In this document: positions 16,549 to 25,044 of the stretch, piece by piece
How positions within the stretch are numbered: position 1 is the first letter of the stretch
Layout of the letters: every line of letters begins with the position of its first letter
NCBI GenBank assembly: GCA_046484535.1
Contig: JAWOIT010000133.1
Location: 1-56,263 of the forward strand
Length of the DNA: 56,263 nt
Direction of reading: 5' to 3'
Source: JAPHTQ01 sp046484535
GTDB lineage: Bacteria > Pseudomonadota > Gammaproteobacteria > Thiohalomonadales > Thiohalomonadaceae
Translations under genes and position numbers: made by a program
The notes under the pieces: generated by a model
What the model saw: the letters and a program-made list of their open reading frames with translations, nothing else
What the model was told of the DNA's origin: nothing
The model's database searches: none

Positions 16549-17078
16549 GGCTTGAAATCCTCAAGTTGCTTACGTAATGCATGCACCGCACGGGAGTAGT
16601 GGGTCTTTACACTCCCGGCGGAACACCCCATGGCCGCCGCGGTCTCTTCGACGCCCAACCCTTCCCATACGCGCAGCAGGAAAGCCTGCTGCTGACGGTT
16701 GGGCAGGGCGCTGAGCGCCTGCTCCAGGTCTTCGCCGAAGCGCTCCGACTCAAGCTCGGGCAGCGGGCCATCCGCTTCCCGGCCCGGCTGATTATCCAGC
16801 GGGTCGTCCTCCTCCTCACCGCCGCCGAACCAGACGCGCAGCTGATTGCGTACCTTGCTGCGGCGGTACCAGTCACGAATACGGCTCTGCAGGATGCGGT
16901 GGAACAACGGGCCCCACTCCCGCTCATCCCGTGCAGCGTAACGCTGCACCAGCTTGAGCATGGCATCCTGGACGATTTCGAGTGCATCATCCTCATTACC
17001 GGTGGCGATTCGGGCCATGTGGAAGGCTTTTTTCTCCACTCCGGCGAGAAAACGATCCAGCGCTTGATTCTGCTCCAG
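16545..17078 (-). CDS. ECF RNA polymerase sigma factor
   Basis: A sigma-70 family protein with region 2 (GNEDDALEIVQDAMLKLVQRY, quoted here only by its first part DALEIVQDAMLKLVQ, then ILQSRIRDWYRR) and region 4 (LSALPNRQQQAFLLRVWEG, then VEETAAAMGCSAGSVKTHYS). No ATG is in frame. A GTG at 17039 would give 164 aa. An AGGAG stands 7 nt before an in-frame CTG at 17078, and the extra 13 residues (EQNQALDRFLAGV) extend region 2 as I recall for relatives, so I place the start there. A TAA two codons before that CTG closes the frame. It heads an overlapping five-gene operon for envelope proteins. Confidence 0.85.
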   Translation of the reverse strand: MEQNQALDRFLAGVEKKAFHMARIATGNEDDALEIVQDAMLKLVQRYAARDEREWGPLFHRILQSRIRDWYRRSKVRNQLRVWFGGGEEEDDPLDNQPGREADGPLPELESERFGEDLEQALSALPNRQQQAFLLRVWEGLGVEETAAAMGCSAGSVKTHYSRAVHALRKQLEDFKP

Positions 17079-17284
17079 CGTTTATCTCCTTCAGTCGGGA
17101 CAATGCACGGTGTCGGCTAGTGGCGAGCGCTTCCATTCGGCTTCCGTCCAGGCCGTCACCTTCCCTACTCATCGACTCACCGTCGCTGAGCCGACGGTGT
17201 TTGTATTGATTCTGAAAGCGGATGACCACTATCACTACTTATAACGCAGCCCCCCGGGTTTGGTTGACAACCGAGTGGAAGGTT

Positions 17285-18046
17285 TCACAAATTGAAGAGT
17301 TTGAGGGCGTTCGCGGTGGTCCGGGCGGCCAGCTCCGCTGCTGAACCGCCCCGCACCTCGGCCAGGGCGGCGAGCACCTCCGGCAGGTATTCAGGGCTGT
17401 TGCGCTCGCCGTGGTGGGCGGCGGTGGCCATATCCGGGGCATCGGTCTCAAGGACAATGGACTCGAGCGGCAGTTCCGCCGCCAGCTTCCGGATCTTTTT
17501 AGAGCGTTCGTAGGTCAACATGCCGCCAAAACCGAAATGAAAGCCATGCTCCAGGTACTGCTCGGCCTGTTGCAGACTGCCGTTAAAGGCATGGGCGATA
17601 CCGCCGGGAAGGGAGAACTTCTTCAGTGCTTTAAGCACCTGATCGTGGGCCTTGCGCACATGCACAAGTACCGGCAGCCGGAACTCTTCGGCAATCGCCA
17701 GTTGGGCCTCGAACAAGGCCTGCTGGCGCTCCCGGTCCGGGTCGTCGATAAAGAAGTCGAGCCCGATCTCGCCGATAGCCACCGGCTTTTGAGCCGCCAC
17801 CCGCTCCCGTAGTTGCACCAGATGCTCACTACGATGATGTTTGGTATAGATAGGGTGGAGCCCCAAGGCCGGATAGAGTCCGGACTCTCGCCGGCAAAGC
17901 GTCGTCAGACCTTCCCACCCCTCCGCGGCTATTGCGGGAATCACCAGCCGACTGACCCCGGCGGAGCGGGTACGCGCCAACACGGCTTGACGATCGGTAT
18001 CAAATGCGGGGACATCAAGGTGACAATGGGTATCAAAAAGCTCCAT
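17285..18046 (-). CDS. TatD family metal-dependent hydrolase (YjjV-like)
   Basis: A 253-aa TIM-barrel hydrolase of the TatD family. The metal-binding N-terminal DTHCHLD, the central GEIGLDFF, LVHVRKAHD and IAHAFNGS, and the C-terminal LETDAPDM are all present. TatD relatives are metal-dependent 3'-5' exonucleases or deoxyribonucleases; the YjjV subgroup is less well defined. It stands alone on the minus strand, 200 bp upstream of the sigma factor operon. Family assignment is firm, substrate uncertain. Confidence 0.9.
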   Translation of the reverse strand: MELFDTHCHLDVPAFDTDRQAVLARTRSAGVSRLVIPAIAAEGWEGLTTLCRRESGLYPALGLHPIYTKHHRSEHLVQLRERVAAQKPVAIGEIGLDFFIDDPDRERQQALFEAQLAIAEEFRLPVLVHVRKAHDQVLKALKKFSLPGGIAHAFNGSLQQAEQYLEHGFHFGFGGMLTYERSKKIRKLAAELPLESIVLETDAPDMATAAHHGERNSPEYLPEVLAALAEVRGGSAAELAARTTANALKLFNL

Positions 18047-18348
18047 AAGAACATTTTAGCGCTAACTTCGCACACTCGCGCAAGGTATTAACGGCAAAGA
18101 AAAAATTCCAACGAATAAATAAGCAGGGAGCCGCTTACCGCGCAAGCCCCGCCGAATACCGGCGACGACCTGTATTTTCATCGCTGCAGCGCCAGAGTAT
18201 GCGCATACTCACACCCAATGCGGTGTAAGTTCCCGCCCGGCCATATTGGTACCCCGCCGGGGGTCCATGTTATCTTTCTTTTTGTTGCCGGCAAAAATAC
18301 TGTAAATTCAGATACCAATCACAAACCCCAAGGAGTTACACGTTACTC
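18047..18348. other. Intergenic region between divergent genes
   Basis: About 300 bp between the TatD-type gene and the small membrane protein gene. A CCGGC-rich stretch and a TGCGCATACTCACACC run are seen, but no clear promoter or RNA. AAGGAG at the right end is 13 nt from the next ATG. Confidence 0.4.
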
Positions 18349-18738
18349 ATGGATGCCAAACCCGGATTTGCGAAGTGGACCTTTCTCATCGCCGGACTCT
18401 ACGGTCTGGTTATGATGCTTCCCCTGTACTTTATGGAAGAACAGTTAGGGCTCTTCTTTCCCCCTCCCCTAACCCACCCGGAAATCTTCTACGGTTTCAT
18501 CGGGGTCACTCTTTCCTGGCAAGTGGCTTTCCTGCTCATCGCCGCCGACACTCAACGCTATCGCCCCCTGATGCTGGTCGCCGCGCTGGAAAAACTCTCC
18601 TATGGCGTCGCCTTGCTGGTGCTCTATGCGCAAGGCCGGATTGCCATCCTTATTGCCGGCTCAGGCGTCATCGATTTGGTATTTGCCGTTCTCTTTGTGA
18701 TCGCATTTAGGACCGCCCGCACAACCACGGAAAAATAA
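18349..18738 (+). CDS. Small four-helix membrane protein
   Basis: A 129-aa hydrophobic protein with four predicted helices (about 11-30, 46-66, 72-92 and 99-121) and a short polar tail. No family was recognised. An AAGGAG lies 13 nt before the ATG, longer than ideal, but no closer start exists. It is isolated: the flanking TatD-type gene diverges and the aldolase gene downstream converges on it. It could be a conserved hypothetical inner-membrane protein. Confidence 0.65.
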   Translation: MDAKPGFAKWTFLIAGLYGLVMMLPLYFMEEQLGLFFPPPLTHPEIFYGFIGVTLSWQVAFLLIAADTQRYRPLMLVAALEKLSYGVALLVLYAQGRIAILIAGSGVIDLVFAVLFVIAFRTARTTTEK

Positions 18739-18874
18739 CAGCAATAATCACGGTCCACACCTGCTGTTACTACTTGCAGTTTATCGAGGTCATCCACACC
18801 GTGTAACTTGCGGCGGGCTTTTTCGTAACGACTAAACAGCCAAGTAAACCGCCGCCAAAAACGGGACGGGCAAG

Positions 18875-20083
18875 TCAGTCCCAACTTGCCGCTTTCTGCG
18901 CTACGCCGCTGTCGGCCGGGAGCGTATCCAGACTCTGGTAGAGCGTGGTCAGCTTGTCACTGCTGATACTCGAAAGCAGGCGATGACAAAATTCGCGGTA
19001 GTTTCGATGGCTGGTGAAGGCCTCCAGCACATCCGCATGGGCCAGCATCACACGCCAGATGAAGCGATATTTTGTGCCGGAGGCCATGCTGTGCCCGGCC
19101 GAGACCTCGCGCACACCCGGGATCGCGGCCAACAACCGACGGCCGCGGCTTAACACCATCTGCACATCGGCGATATCGGCCATTTCGATATTGAAAAGGG
19201 TCAGCTGCTCTGCGGGCGACCAGGCGCGACAGCGTGAGGTGACCTCGGCGGCGCGGCCCGCACTGCCCCACTGGCGCATACACTGCTCCGCCTCGAGACT
19301 GATGGCCTCGCGCACCCCGTCGGTCATCGCGGCATAATCCTCGGCAGTGCGGCTCTTGACCCGAATACTCTTTGCCGCCGCCTCCGACAGGGAGGTGTGG
19401 TAATTGATCTTGGCCACGCCCGCCGTGATCAGCCGGTGATACTGATCCTCGCTCAGACCGCTGCCGCCGTGGATCACCAGCGGAATATGCAGCGCCTCAT
19501 TGATATGGCGAAGCCGCTGATAATCAAGGCGCGGCTTTCCCTTGAGCCTGCCGTGGACGGTGCCGATGGAGACGGCGAGAAAGTCGACACCGGTGTGACG
19601 CACGAATCCGCGCGCCTGATCCACGGTGGTGAAGCTGAGCTCATCGACGGCCTCCCCTCCGGCTTCCGGCACGTAACCCAGCTCCGCCTCCACCGGCACC
19701 CCACAGGCGTGGGCCATCTCCACCACCTGTTTGGTGCGCTTTAAGTTCTCCTCCAGCGGGGAGTGGGAGGCATCGATCATTACCCCGTTACAGCCCAGGG
19801 CGATCGCCTGCTGCACGTTTGCCGCGGTTGTTCCGTGATCGAAATGGATGGCCACCGGCACCTCGGCGCGATGCGCAGCGGCCTCCATGGCGGGCATCAG
19901 CAGATGAAAATCGTAACGGCTGAAATGAGGCTCCGAGAGACCGAGAATTACCGGCGCCCGTGCATGTTCAGCGGCACGCAGGATACCCTCAAGGAAGTCC
20001 AGGCTGAGGATATTGAACGACCCCACCGCATAAGCGTTGTCATAGGCATGACGCAGCATGTCCTTCATATGTACCAGGGGCAT
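18875..20083 (-). CDS. fba: Class II fructose-bisphosphate aldolase fused to a Dabb domain (RuBisCO operon copy)
   Basis: A 402-aa protein homologous along its whole length to the fusion at 11521-12744. The aldolase part (about 1-285) has VAIHFDHG, EAELGYVPE, VSIGTVHGRLKG, LVIHGGSGLS and KINYHTSLS. The C-terminal part (about 297-375) is Dabb-like (AIPGVREVSAGH, then a weaker SHRNYREFCHRL in place of HPDH) with an extra tail. GAGGAG precedes the ATG. It ends the cbbLS-cbbQO operon, where a Calvin-cycle aldolase making fructose 1,6-bisphosphate or sedoheptulose 1,7-bisphosphate fits. The Dabb histidine motif is degraded relative to the other copy, so the two domains may have diverged in role. 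Confidence 0.85.
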   Translation of the reverse strand: MPLVHMKDMLRHAYDNAYAVGSFNILSLDFLEGILRAAEHARAPVILGLSEPHFSRYDFHLLMPAMEAAAHRAEVPVAIHFDHGTTAANVQQAIALGCNGVMIDASHSPLEENLKRTKQVVEMAHACGVPVEAELGYVPEAGGEAVDELSFTTVDQARGFVRHTGVDFLAVSIGTVHGRLKGKPRLDYQRLRHINEALHIPLVIHGGSGLSEDQYHRLITAGVAKINYHTSLSEAAAKSIRVKSRTAEDYAAMTDGVREAISLEAEQCMRQWGSAGRAAEVTSRCRAWSPAEQLTLFNIEMADIADVQMVLSRGRRLLAAIPGVREVSAGHSMASGTKYRFIWRVMLAHADVLEAFTSHRNYREFCHRLLSSISSDKLTTLYQSLDTLPADSGVAQKAASWD

Positions 20084-20105
20084 CGTTCAACTCCTCATTA
20101 GGGTG

Positions 20106-20283
20106 CTTTGCCACAGAGAACACAAAGTGCACAGAGCAATGATTGGGTACTGTTGGAGCCAACATTCCGATGGATACGCCTGCGGCATATCCACCCTGCA
20201 ATCGGTATTGAGCTGTTGCTCTGGAGTATCGATTAACTAATAGTCTCCATACTCAGTGTTCTCTGTGACCTCTGTGGCTTAAG
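20106..20283. repeat. Inverted-repeat element, ACAGAG type
   Basis: The left arm has GCCACAGAGAACACAAAG (20110 onward); the right arm, read in reverse complement, has GCCACAGAGGTCACAGAG. The arms end the 180-bp gap between the 544-aa gene and fba. It is the ACAGAG relative of the CGCAAAG elements at 24830, 26713 and 42574: arms made of degenerate 9-11-bp units enclosing a unique core of 100-150 bp. Confidence 0.6.
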
Positions 20284-21918
20284 TTAATAATCAACCCGTT
20301 CGCCGAACAGCGGCAGGCCATGCTCGGCAATGTGGCGCCGCATTCCCTCGGGCAGTAACAGCATCGGTTGCTCCAGTATCAGCGCCTTGCTGTGTCGTTC
20401 TATCAGAGCCAGCGCCTGCTCCTTGTTATAGCGTGCACGGGTGGAGAACTTGCCGGAGCCGCCCTCCACTTTCCAGCTCTCCTTGCGACGGGACGCATGC
20501 AGCCAGGGCTGGCGCGTGGCAAAATGTCCTGTTCCTACCTGCGTCTGCCAGGGGCGAACAAGCCGGTTAAGGATCCGCGGCAACTCTTCATCGTATAGCC
20601 GACGCAGCGGTGTCAGCACGCGGTCGTAACGCTGCTCGTGCACATCGGCACCTGCCCAAGCGATCCCGTCTAGCCCCTTCTCCACCACATGCATCAACAT
20701 CAGCTTCAGCGCCAGCGAGACCCACTCCTTGCGAAACGGCGGACGCGGCACGCCGCCACGGGAGCCGTAGCGCAGCGAGGCCTGCTGCCAGTCGCTCTGC
20801 AACTCCTCGATAAACAGTACCCGCTCGCCACTGTCGGCACGGCGTACCTTGGTGCGGATATGCAGCAGGATGTTGCGCTCAAAAAAGTGGCCGTTAAAGT
20901 GTGAGTGGTGATAATCGGGCAAGGTCACCAGCCACTCGCGATAGTCTTCCCCGCCATGCAGGCTCATATATTCATACTGCGATCGGTAGGCCAAATTGCA
21001 GCGCAGTCGGTGGTTACGCAGCGCGTGTAACTCCGCCGCCTGCACCGCTTCCTGCTTTGTCTCAAACAGGATTTGCTGTTTGCCCTCCGGCAAAGCAATG
21101 GCCTGACTGTAAGGGCCGAGCACAAACCAGGACGGCCGGTCCGTTGCCTCCAGTGCATGACCGTCCGGCCATATCACACCGATACGGTAGTTCGCCCCGC
21201 TGTTGTGATAGCGCACCACCCCGACATCCCTGTCGCCGACGGGGAGTCCCGCCAACTGCAGCTGATAGGCGGCCATCTTTCGCGCGGTCTCCTGCAGGAG
21301 CAGCCGGCAGCTGCGCTCACACTCCAGCTCATTGCAAAGCCGCGGCTGAATAGGACTGAAATCGATGGCCGCCATCAGCGCAGATTTGTCGATAACGACA
21401 TCGGGTGACTGCTGCGAGAGAAAGTCCATCACGCCCGACCAGTTAAGCTCCTCACGCCGTATCCCTTTACCTCTCAGGTTGAGCAGTGTGCGCTGCCACT
21501 GCCTTGCCGGTGCGCGCTGCTGCGGAAATGATTCAAGCCGGTGGCGAAGCAGGCTGTAGAGACGCTGCGGATATACGTAAGTCCGCTCCTTGGGCAATGT
21601 TTTCTCCGCCAGCAGGCGCCGCCTTGCCTGTTCGATGAGTTGCACCTGGGCGGGCTCACGGATCCAGTTGAGAAAGACCGTGCGATCCGCCTCCGGCCAC
21701 AGGCCTATCCAGTTGATATCCGCCAGGGTATAACCGGAAAAACCGTAGCCGCTGCCCGACACAACATCGTTGTGCGGCTGCTCCACCAGGATATCGATCA
21801 GTGGGTAAAGGTGATGGTGCGGGGTCTTCTCGGTGATGCGCAGTTTCTGTCGCCCGGCATGGTACCTTGCCCGCTCCGACATGATGCCAACATAACGTCC
21901 GCTTGGTAGTACCGGCAT
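20284..21918 (-). CDS. RuBisCO-operon protein with a phage polyvalent-protein-like C-terminal domain
   Basis: A 544-aa soluble protein. The N-terminal part (about 1-300) is unrecognised. From about residue 325 it contains LHGGEDYREWLVTLP, GHFFERNILLHIRTK, RVLFIEELQSDWQQ, PFRKEWVSLALKLML and IAWAGADVHEQRYD, followed by LYDEELPRILNRL. The same series of motifs (GGENYRE, EPNILAHIRF, FIEEIQSDW, PF..W..LALKR, AW..G..Q..RYD) is, from memory, a module of very large phage and mobile-element polyvalent proteins. No catalytic role is known to me. The ATG at 21918 is 31 bp behind the 171-aa gene in the cbb operon. No other phage gene is nearby. A Calvin-cycle or RuBisCO-maintenance role is inferred from position only. 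Confidence 0.7.
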   Translation of the reverse strand: MPVLPSGRYVGIMSERARYHAGRQKLRITEKTPHHHLYPLIDILVEQPHNDVVSGSGYGFSGYTLADINWIGLWPEADRTVFLNWIREPAQVQLIEQARRRLLAEKTLPKERTYVYPQRLYSLLRHRLESFPQQRAPARQWQRTLLNLRGKGIRREELNWSGVMDFLSQQSPDVVIDKSALMAAIDFSPIQPRLCNELECERSCRLLLQETARKMAAYQLQLAGLPVGDRDVGVVRYHNSGANYRIGVIWPDGHALEATDRPSWFVLGPYSQAIALPEGKQQILFETKQEAVQAAELHALRNHRLRCNLAYRSQYEYMSLHGGEDYREWLVTLPDYHHSHFNGHFFERNILLHIRTKVRRADSGERVLFIEELQSDWQQASLRYGSRGGVPRPPFRKEWVSLALKLMLMHVVEKGLDGIAWAGADVHEQRYDRVLTPLRRLYDEELPRILNRLVRPWQTQVGTGHFATRQPWLHASRRKESWKVEGGSGKFSTRARYNKEQALALIERHSKALILEQPMLLLPEGMRRHIAEHGLPLFGERVDY

Positions 21919-21949
21919 ACGACACCCCGCTTTAACCGTTTGTGAAAGG

Positions 21950-22465
21950 CTACTCCTTGCCGGGAAACTTGATCACTTCATGTGAGCCTTCATCAACCTC
22001 CAGTTCACCCAGCAGCATCTCCATTGCCTCCAACACCCGTTTCAGCAACACGCCGGCGTTGGGAACAAACAGGCGAATCTGACAGTGCACCGGCTCATGC
22101 AGCCCCTCCCGACGCTCCTTGTCGAAATTCGTCCAGGCGGCAATCGGCAGATCGTTGTAGGTCCGGTCAACGATAATCCAGGCATCACGCTGCAGAATAA
22201 GGTCCAGCGTCTGCAGTTTCGGCAGCGTTATGCGCAGGCTCTCACCGAGGCGGTTCAGCGCCACCTGTACGTGGTTGTAGTGCAGGGCATCGAGTACCCC
22301 ATCCCGGTAGGTGTAAACCGGAACCTCATCATGCCGGGTGTACATACCCTCTCCTCGTGTCACCACCGCCACCCAGTTCGCAGGAATGGTCAATGGCGAC
22401 AACAGTTCATGTGCGCGAAGATAGTTGTCGGCGACATACTGCTCGTCAGGCCAGGATTGACACAT
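21950..22465 (-). CDS. Conserved hypothetical protein following cbbO (171 aa)
   Basis: A 171-aa soluble protein with no signal or membrane segment and no family I can name. The sequence alternates strands and helices and is rich in aromatic residues (DAWIIVDRTYNDLPIAAWT near residue 93). A conserved-looking HCQIRLFVPNAGVLLKR lies before a final amphipathic helix and an acidic tail. It starts 2 bp after the cbbO stop, so it is translated with cbbO, and is followed by the 544-aa gene. Tight linkage makes a RuBisCO or CbbQO accessory role plausible, but this is inference. Confidence 0.65.
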   Translation of the reverse strand: MCQSWPDEQYVADNYLRAHELLSPLTIPANWVAVVTRGEGMYTRHDEVPVYTYRDGVLDALHYNHVQVALNRLGESLRITLPKLQTLDLILQRDAWIIVDRTYNDLPIAAWTNFDKERREGLHEPVHCQIRLFVPNAGVLLKRVLEAMEMLLGELEVDEGSHEVIKFPGKE

Positions 22466-22467
22466 AA

Positions 22468-24810
22468 CTAACTCGTCAGACTCGCGAACAGTGTCGGCAG
22501 CTTCTCCGGCAGGCGGTCCACATTGTCGATAATGGTGTAGTTACTCTCACCGAAGATACGTTTCACATAACTGTCGGCGTTGGGATCCAGGGTCAGGCAG
22601 TAGGTCAGGATCCCGTTGGTGTAGAGCTCCTCCACCGCCTTCTTGGTGTCATGGCGCAGGTGCTGCGGGTCGCGTTCGTCGATATCCGCCGGTTCGCCAT
22701 CGGTAACCAGGAGTACCAGTTTGCGCCGCTCCGGCTGCTTGAGCAGGTGATGGCCGGCGTGACGCAGCGCACCACCCATTCGGGTCGACAGTCCACCCTG
22801 CATTCCGGCCAGGCGCGACTTGGCCTCGTCACCGAAGTGTTCGTTGAAGTCCTTAAAGCGGTAGTACTGCACATCGTGCCGGCCGTCGGAGGCAAAGCCG
22901 TGCACCGCAAAGGGATCGCCGATCCCCTCGATCGCGGTGGAGACCAGCGTTGCCGCTTCACGGGTCAGTTGCAGGACTGTTTTTTCCGAACCGGCCATCT
23001 TCTCGTTGGTCGATTCGGAAAGATCCAGCAGCAGCACCACGGAAAGATCGCGACTCTTCAGCACATTGCGCATGGTGATGCGGGGGTTGGGCTGCTCGCC
23101 CATGCGAATCGCAATCATCGCGTCGATCGCCGCATTGATATCGATCTCATCCCCATCTTCCATGTTGCGTACCCGCTGCACCCCCTCGGGGGTCAGCAGG
23201 TCGATGATCTGCTTGATGCGGTGGGCGATGGGTTTGTACTCGGTGAGGATATCCTCGATATCCTCCGGATCGCCCTTCGGCTGGCGACGCTCATACACCG
23301 TCACCCAGTCGGGACGACTCAACTGGATCTGGTAATCCCATTCCTGATAGTGGAACGGATCGGAAATCGGCTCCTTGCCCCACATCTCATTGTAACTGAC
23401 CCCCTCATCCTCATAGGGGAACAGTTCGGTGGGGAGGGTCCAGATCTCCTGCGCATCGTCACCGGCCAGTTCGCAATCGACCTCGTTGGCCATCTCCATC
23501 ACGCTGACGGTCTTGCGCACCTGCCGCTGACTTGCCGGGATGTATTCGATACCGGCATCCATATCGAACTCCTCGAACTCCCACACGTAGCGGTTATCGT
23601 CCCGGTAGGAGATCCGGTTGCGCTCGAGGATACGCAGGCTCGGCACCTCTTTGCGCGCGGCGAAGATGTTGAACAGCTCCATCCCCATGTGCCAGGAGAA
23701 GGTGTTGTCATCCTGCTTGTCGGTGATCTGCTCATGAAAACGCTGAGCGAAGGCATTCAACTCCTCGTCGTCGGTTTTGTATGAAGAGTCGAGCAGCATC
23801 AGCGAGACCTTTTCCAGTACCGCGACGGTCGGATGCTCTACCGGCTCCTCGTAGTCAAACTCAAGCAGCGAACGCCACAGTTTTTTCAGGCCGGGAAAAT
23901 CCTTCGCCGCCTTGTACTCAACCCGCGCATCCTCCATCAGGCCGATGAAGTACATCTGCGCCGGGCTCAACTGCTCGGCCGATAGCGGCGAGGTGGTGTA
24001 GCACATATGCGCCGCCATGTGCGCGGCGATGGCGCGGTAGAGCTCAAGACCGGCAATGCTGATCTCATCCTTGGCCAGGTCATCGACGGCATCGGGCATA
24101 TGGAAGATACGGTGCTCGATATAGGGTTTGAAATCGGTATAGTCGGCGCCGGTGGGACGAAGGAAAAAGTCCCTGCCCCACAGTGCGCGCAGATAGAAAT
24201 TGAGCTTGCGCTGGGTCTTGACGAAGAGGACGCCGCGGCGCTCCTTTTGCAGCACCGCCTTGCTGTCGGCCGACTCGAGATTGAAGTACTTGGTCAGATT
24301 ATCAAAATCACGACGATAGGCCTGGGCGCCGAAATTGGCCCAGCGGCGCAGTCCGCTCAGGGTCAGCTTGGAGAGCAGCTCATCCATGTGGTTGAGCATG
24401 GGACGCACGCCCCGCGCCGCGGTGGAGGAGATCTGATGAATCAGGGTGAGGTAACCACGCAGCAGTTCGGCATCGCCGAGGTTGCGGGATGCCGAGGGAA
24501 GACTGCTGAACAACAGCGTCACCACCTCACCGGAGACCATGGAGGAGAGCTTCATCGCGGCGGCAATGCAATCCGGGATCACATCCTCGCCACACTCCTT
24601 GGCCACCAGCGGCATCTCCTGCAGGTAGGTGATCACCAGGCCGCTGCCGCGCCCCAGGTTACACAGCGCCCGCGCCCCTTCCATATACTCCTGCAAGCCC
24701 GCCGGAGACATAACGCGGGCCGCCTCATGGAAGGTGCCCTCCAGGACATCGCGCACTTCCGGCGCGGTCTCCTGCAGAAACTCTTCATAATCTTCGAGTT
24801 TAATGCTCAT
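22468..24810 (-). CDS. cbbO: CbbO, VWA-domain component of RuBisCO activase
   Basis: A 780-aa protein. The long helical N-terminal region (about 1-570) is the CbbO-specific part. The C-terminal von Willebrand A domain (about 590-780) begins VVLLLDLSESTN, whose D-x-S-x-S/T MIDAS motif is intact; LVTDGEPADID provides a further metal-site aspartate. CbbO is the adaptor that lets the CbbQ hexamer remodel sugar-phosphate-inhibited form I RuBisCO, bridging by its VWA metal site. It lies after cbbQ with about 230 bp between, which holds a repeat element. The next gene starts 2 bp after its stop. Confidence 0.92.
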   Translation of the reverse strand: MSIKLEDYEEFLQETAPEVRDVLEGTFHEAARVMSPAGLQEYMEGARALCNLGRGSGLVITYLQEMPLVAKECGEDVIPDCIAAAMKLSSMVSGEVVTLLFSSLPSASRNLGDAELLRGYLTLIHQISSTAARGVRPMLNHMDELLSKLTLSGLRRWANFGAQAYRRDFDNLTKYFNLESADSKAVLQKERRGVLFVKTQRKLNFYLRALWGRDFFLRPTGADYTDFKPYIEHRIFHMPDAVDDLAKDEISIAGLELYRAIAAHMAAHMCYTTSPLSAEQLSPAQMYFIGLMEDARVEYKAAKDFPGLKKLWRSLLEFDYEEPVEHPTVAVLEKVSLMLLDSSYKTDDEELNAFAQRFHEQITDKQDDNTFSWHMGMELFNIFAARKEVPSLRILERNRISYRDDNRYVWEFEEFDMDAGIEYIPASQRQVRKTVSVMEMANEVDCELAGDDAQEIWTLPTELFPYEDEGVSYNEMWGKEPISDPFHYQEWDYQIQLSRPDWVTVYERRQPKGDPEDIEDILTEYKPIAHRIKQIIDLLTPEGVQRVRNMEDGDEIDINAAIDAMIAIRMGEQPNPRITMRNVLKSRDLSVVLLLDLSESTNEKMAGSEKTVLQLTREAATLVSTAIEGIGDPFAVHGFASDGRHDVQYYRFKDFNEHFGDEAKSRLAGMQGGLSTRMGGALRHAGHHLLKQPERRKLVLLVTDGEPADIDERDPQHLRHDTKKAVEELYTNGILTYCLTLDPNADSYVKRIFGESNYTIIDNVDRLPEKLPTLFASLTS

Positions 24811-24829
24811 GGTTTAAGCCTCAAAACCT

Positions 24830-25033
24830 TTAACGCAAAGGCGCAAACGCCGCCATGGACGGCGGTGGTAGACAATGCAGGGAGCACATTGTCGAGACGC
24901 AAAGGACGCAAAGAAAACCATTTAAACGCTTTCTTCTGTGAGTCATCGAATATCGCCCTTAACTCGCAACTTCACCTATCTGCACATACCTGAATAACCT
25001 TTGCGCCCTTTGCGTCTTTGCGTCTTTGCGTTG
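24830..25033. repeat. Inverted-repeat element, CGCAAAG type (cbbQ-cbbO gap)
   Basis: The left arm TTAACGCAAAGGCGCAAAC (24830) faces the right arm TTTGCGCCCTTTGCG plus TCTTTGCG repeats (25000-25033); an extra ACGCAAAGGACGCAAAG lies inside (24897). The core contains two perfect small hairpins, GACAATG/CATTGTC and GCCGCC/GGCGGT. It fills nearly the whole gap between cbbQ and cbbO. Confidence 0.7.
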
Positions 25034-25044
25034 AATGCTTTTAC

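Noticed and set aside
18624..18884. 86-aa minus-strand frame after the aldolase (possible transposase remnant)
   Set aside because: It overlaps the 129-aa membrane protein gene in part, and no transposase motif could be named.
20284..21918. Prophage remnant
   Set aside because: Despite the phage-like domain, there are no integrase, capsid or terminase genes, and spacing and strand are those of an operon member.
22651..23784. 377-aa plus-strand open frame opposite cbbO
   Set aside because: Antisense shadow of cbbO with no ribosome-binding site or recognisable domain.
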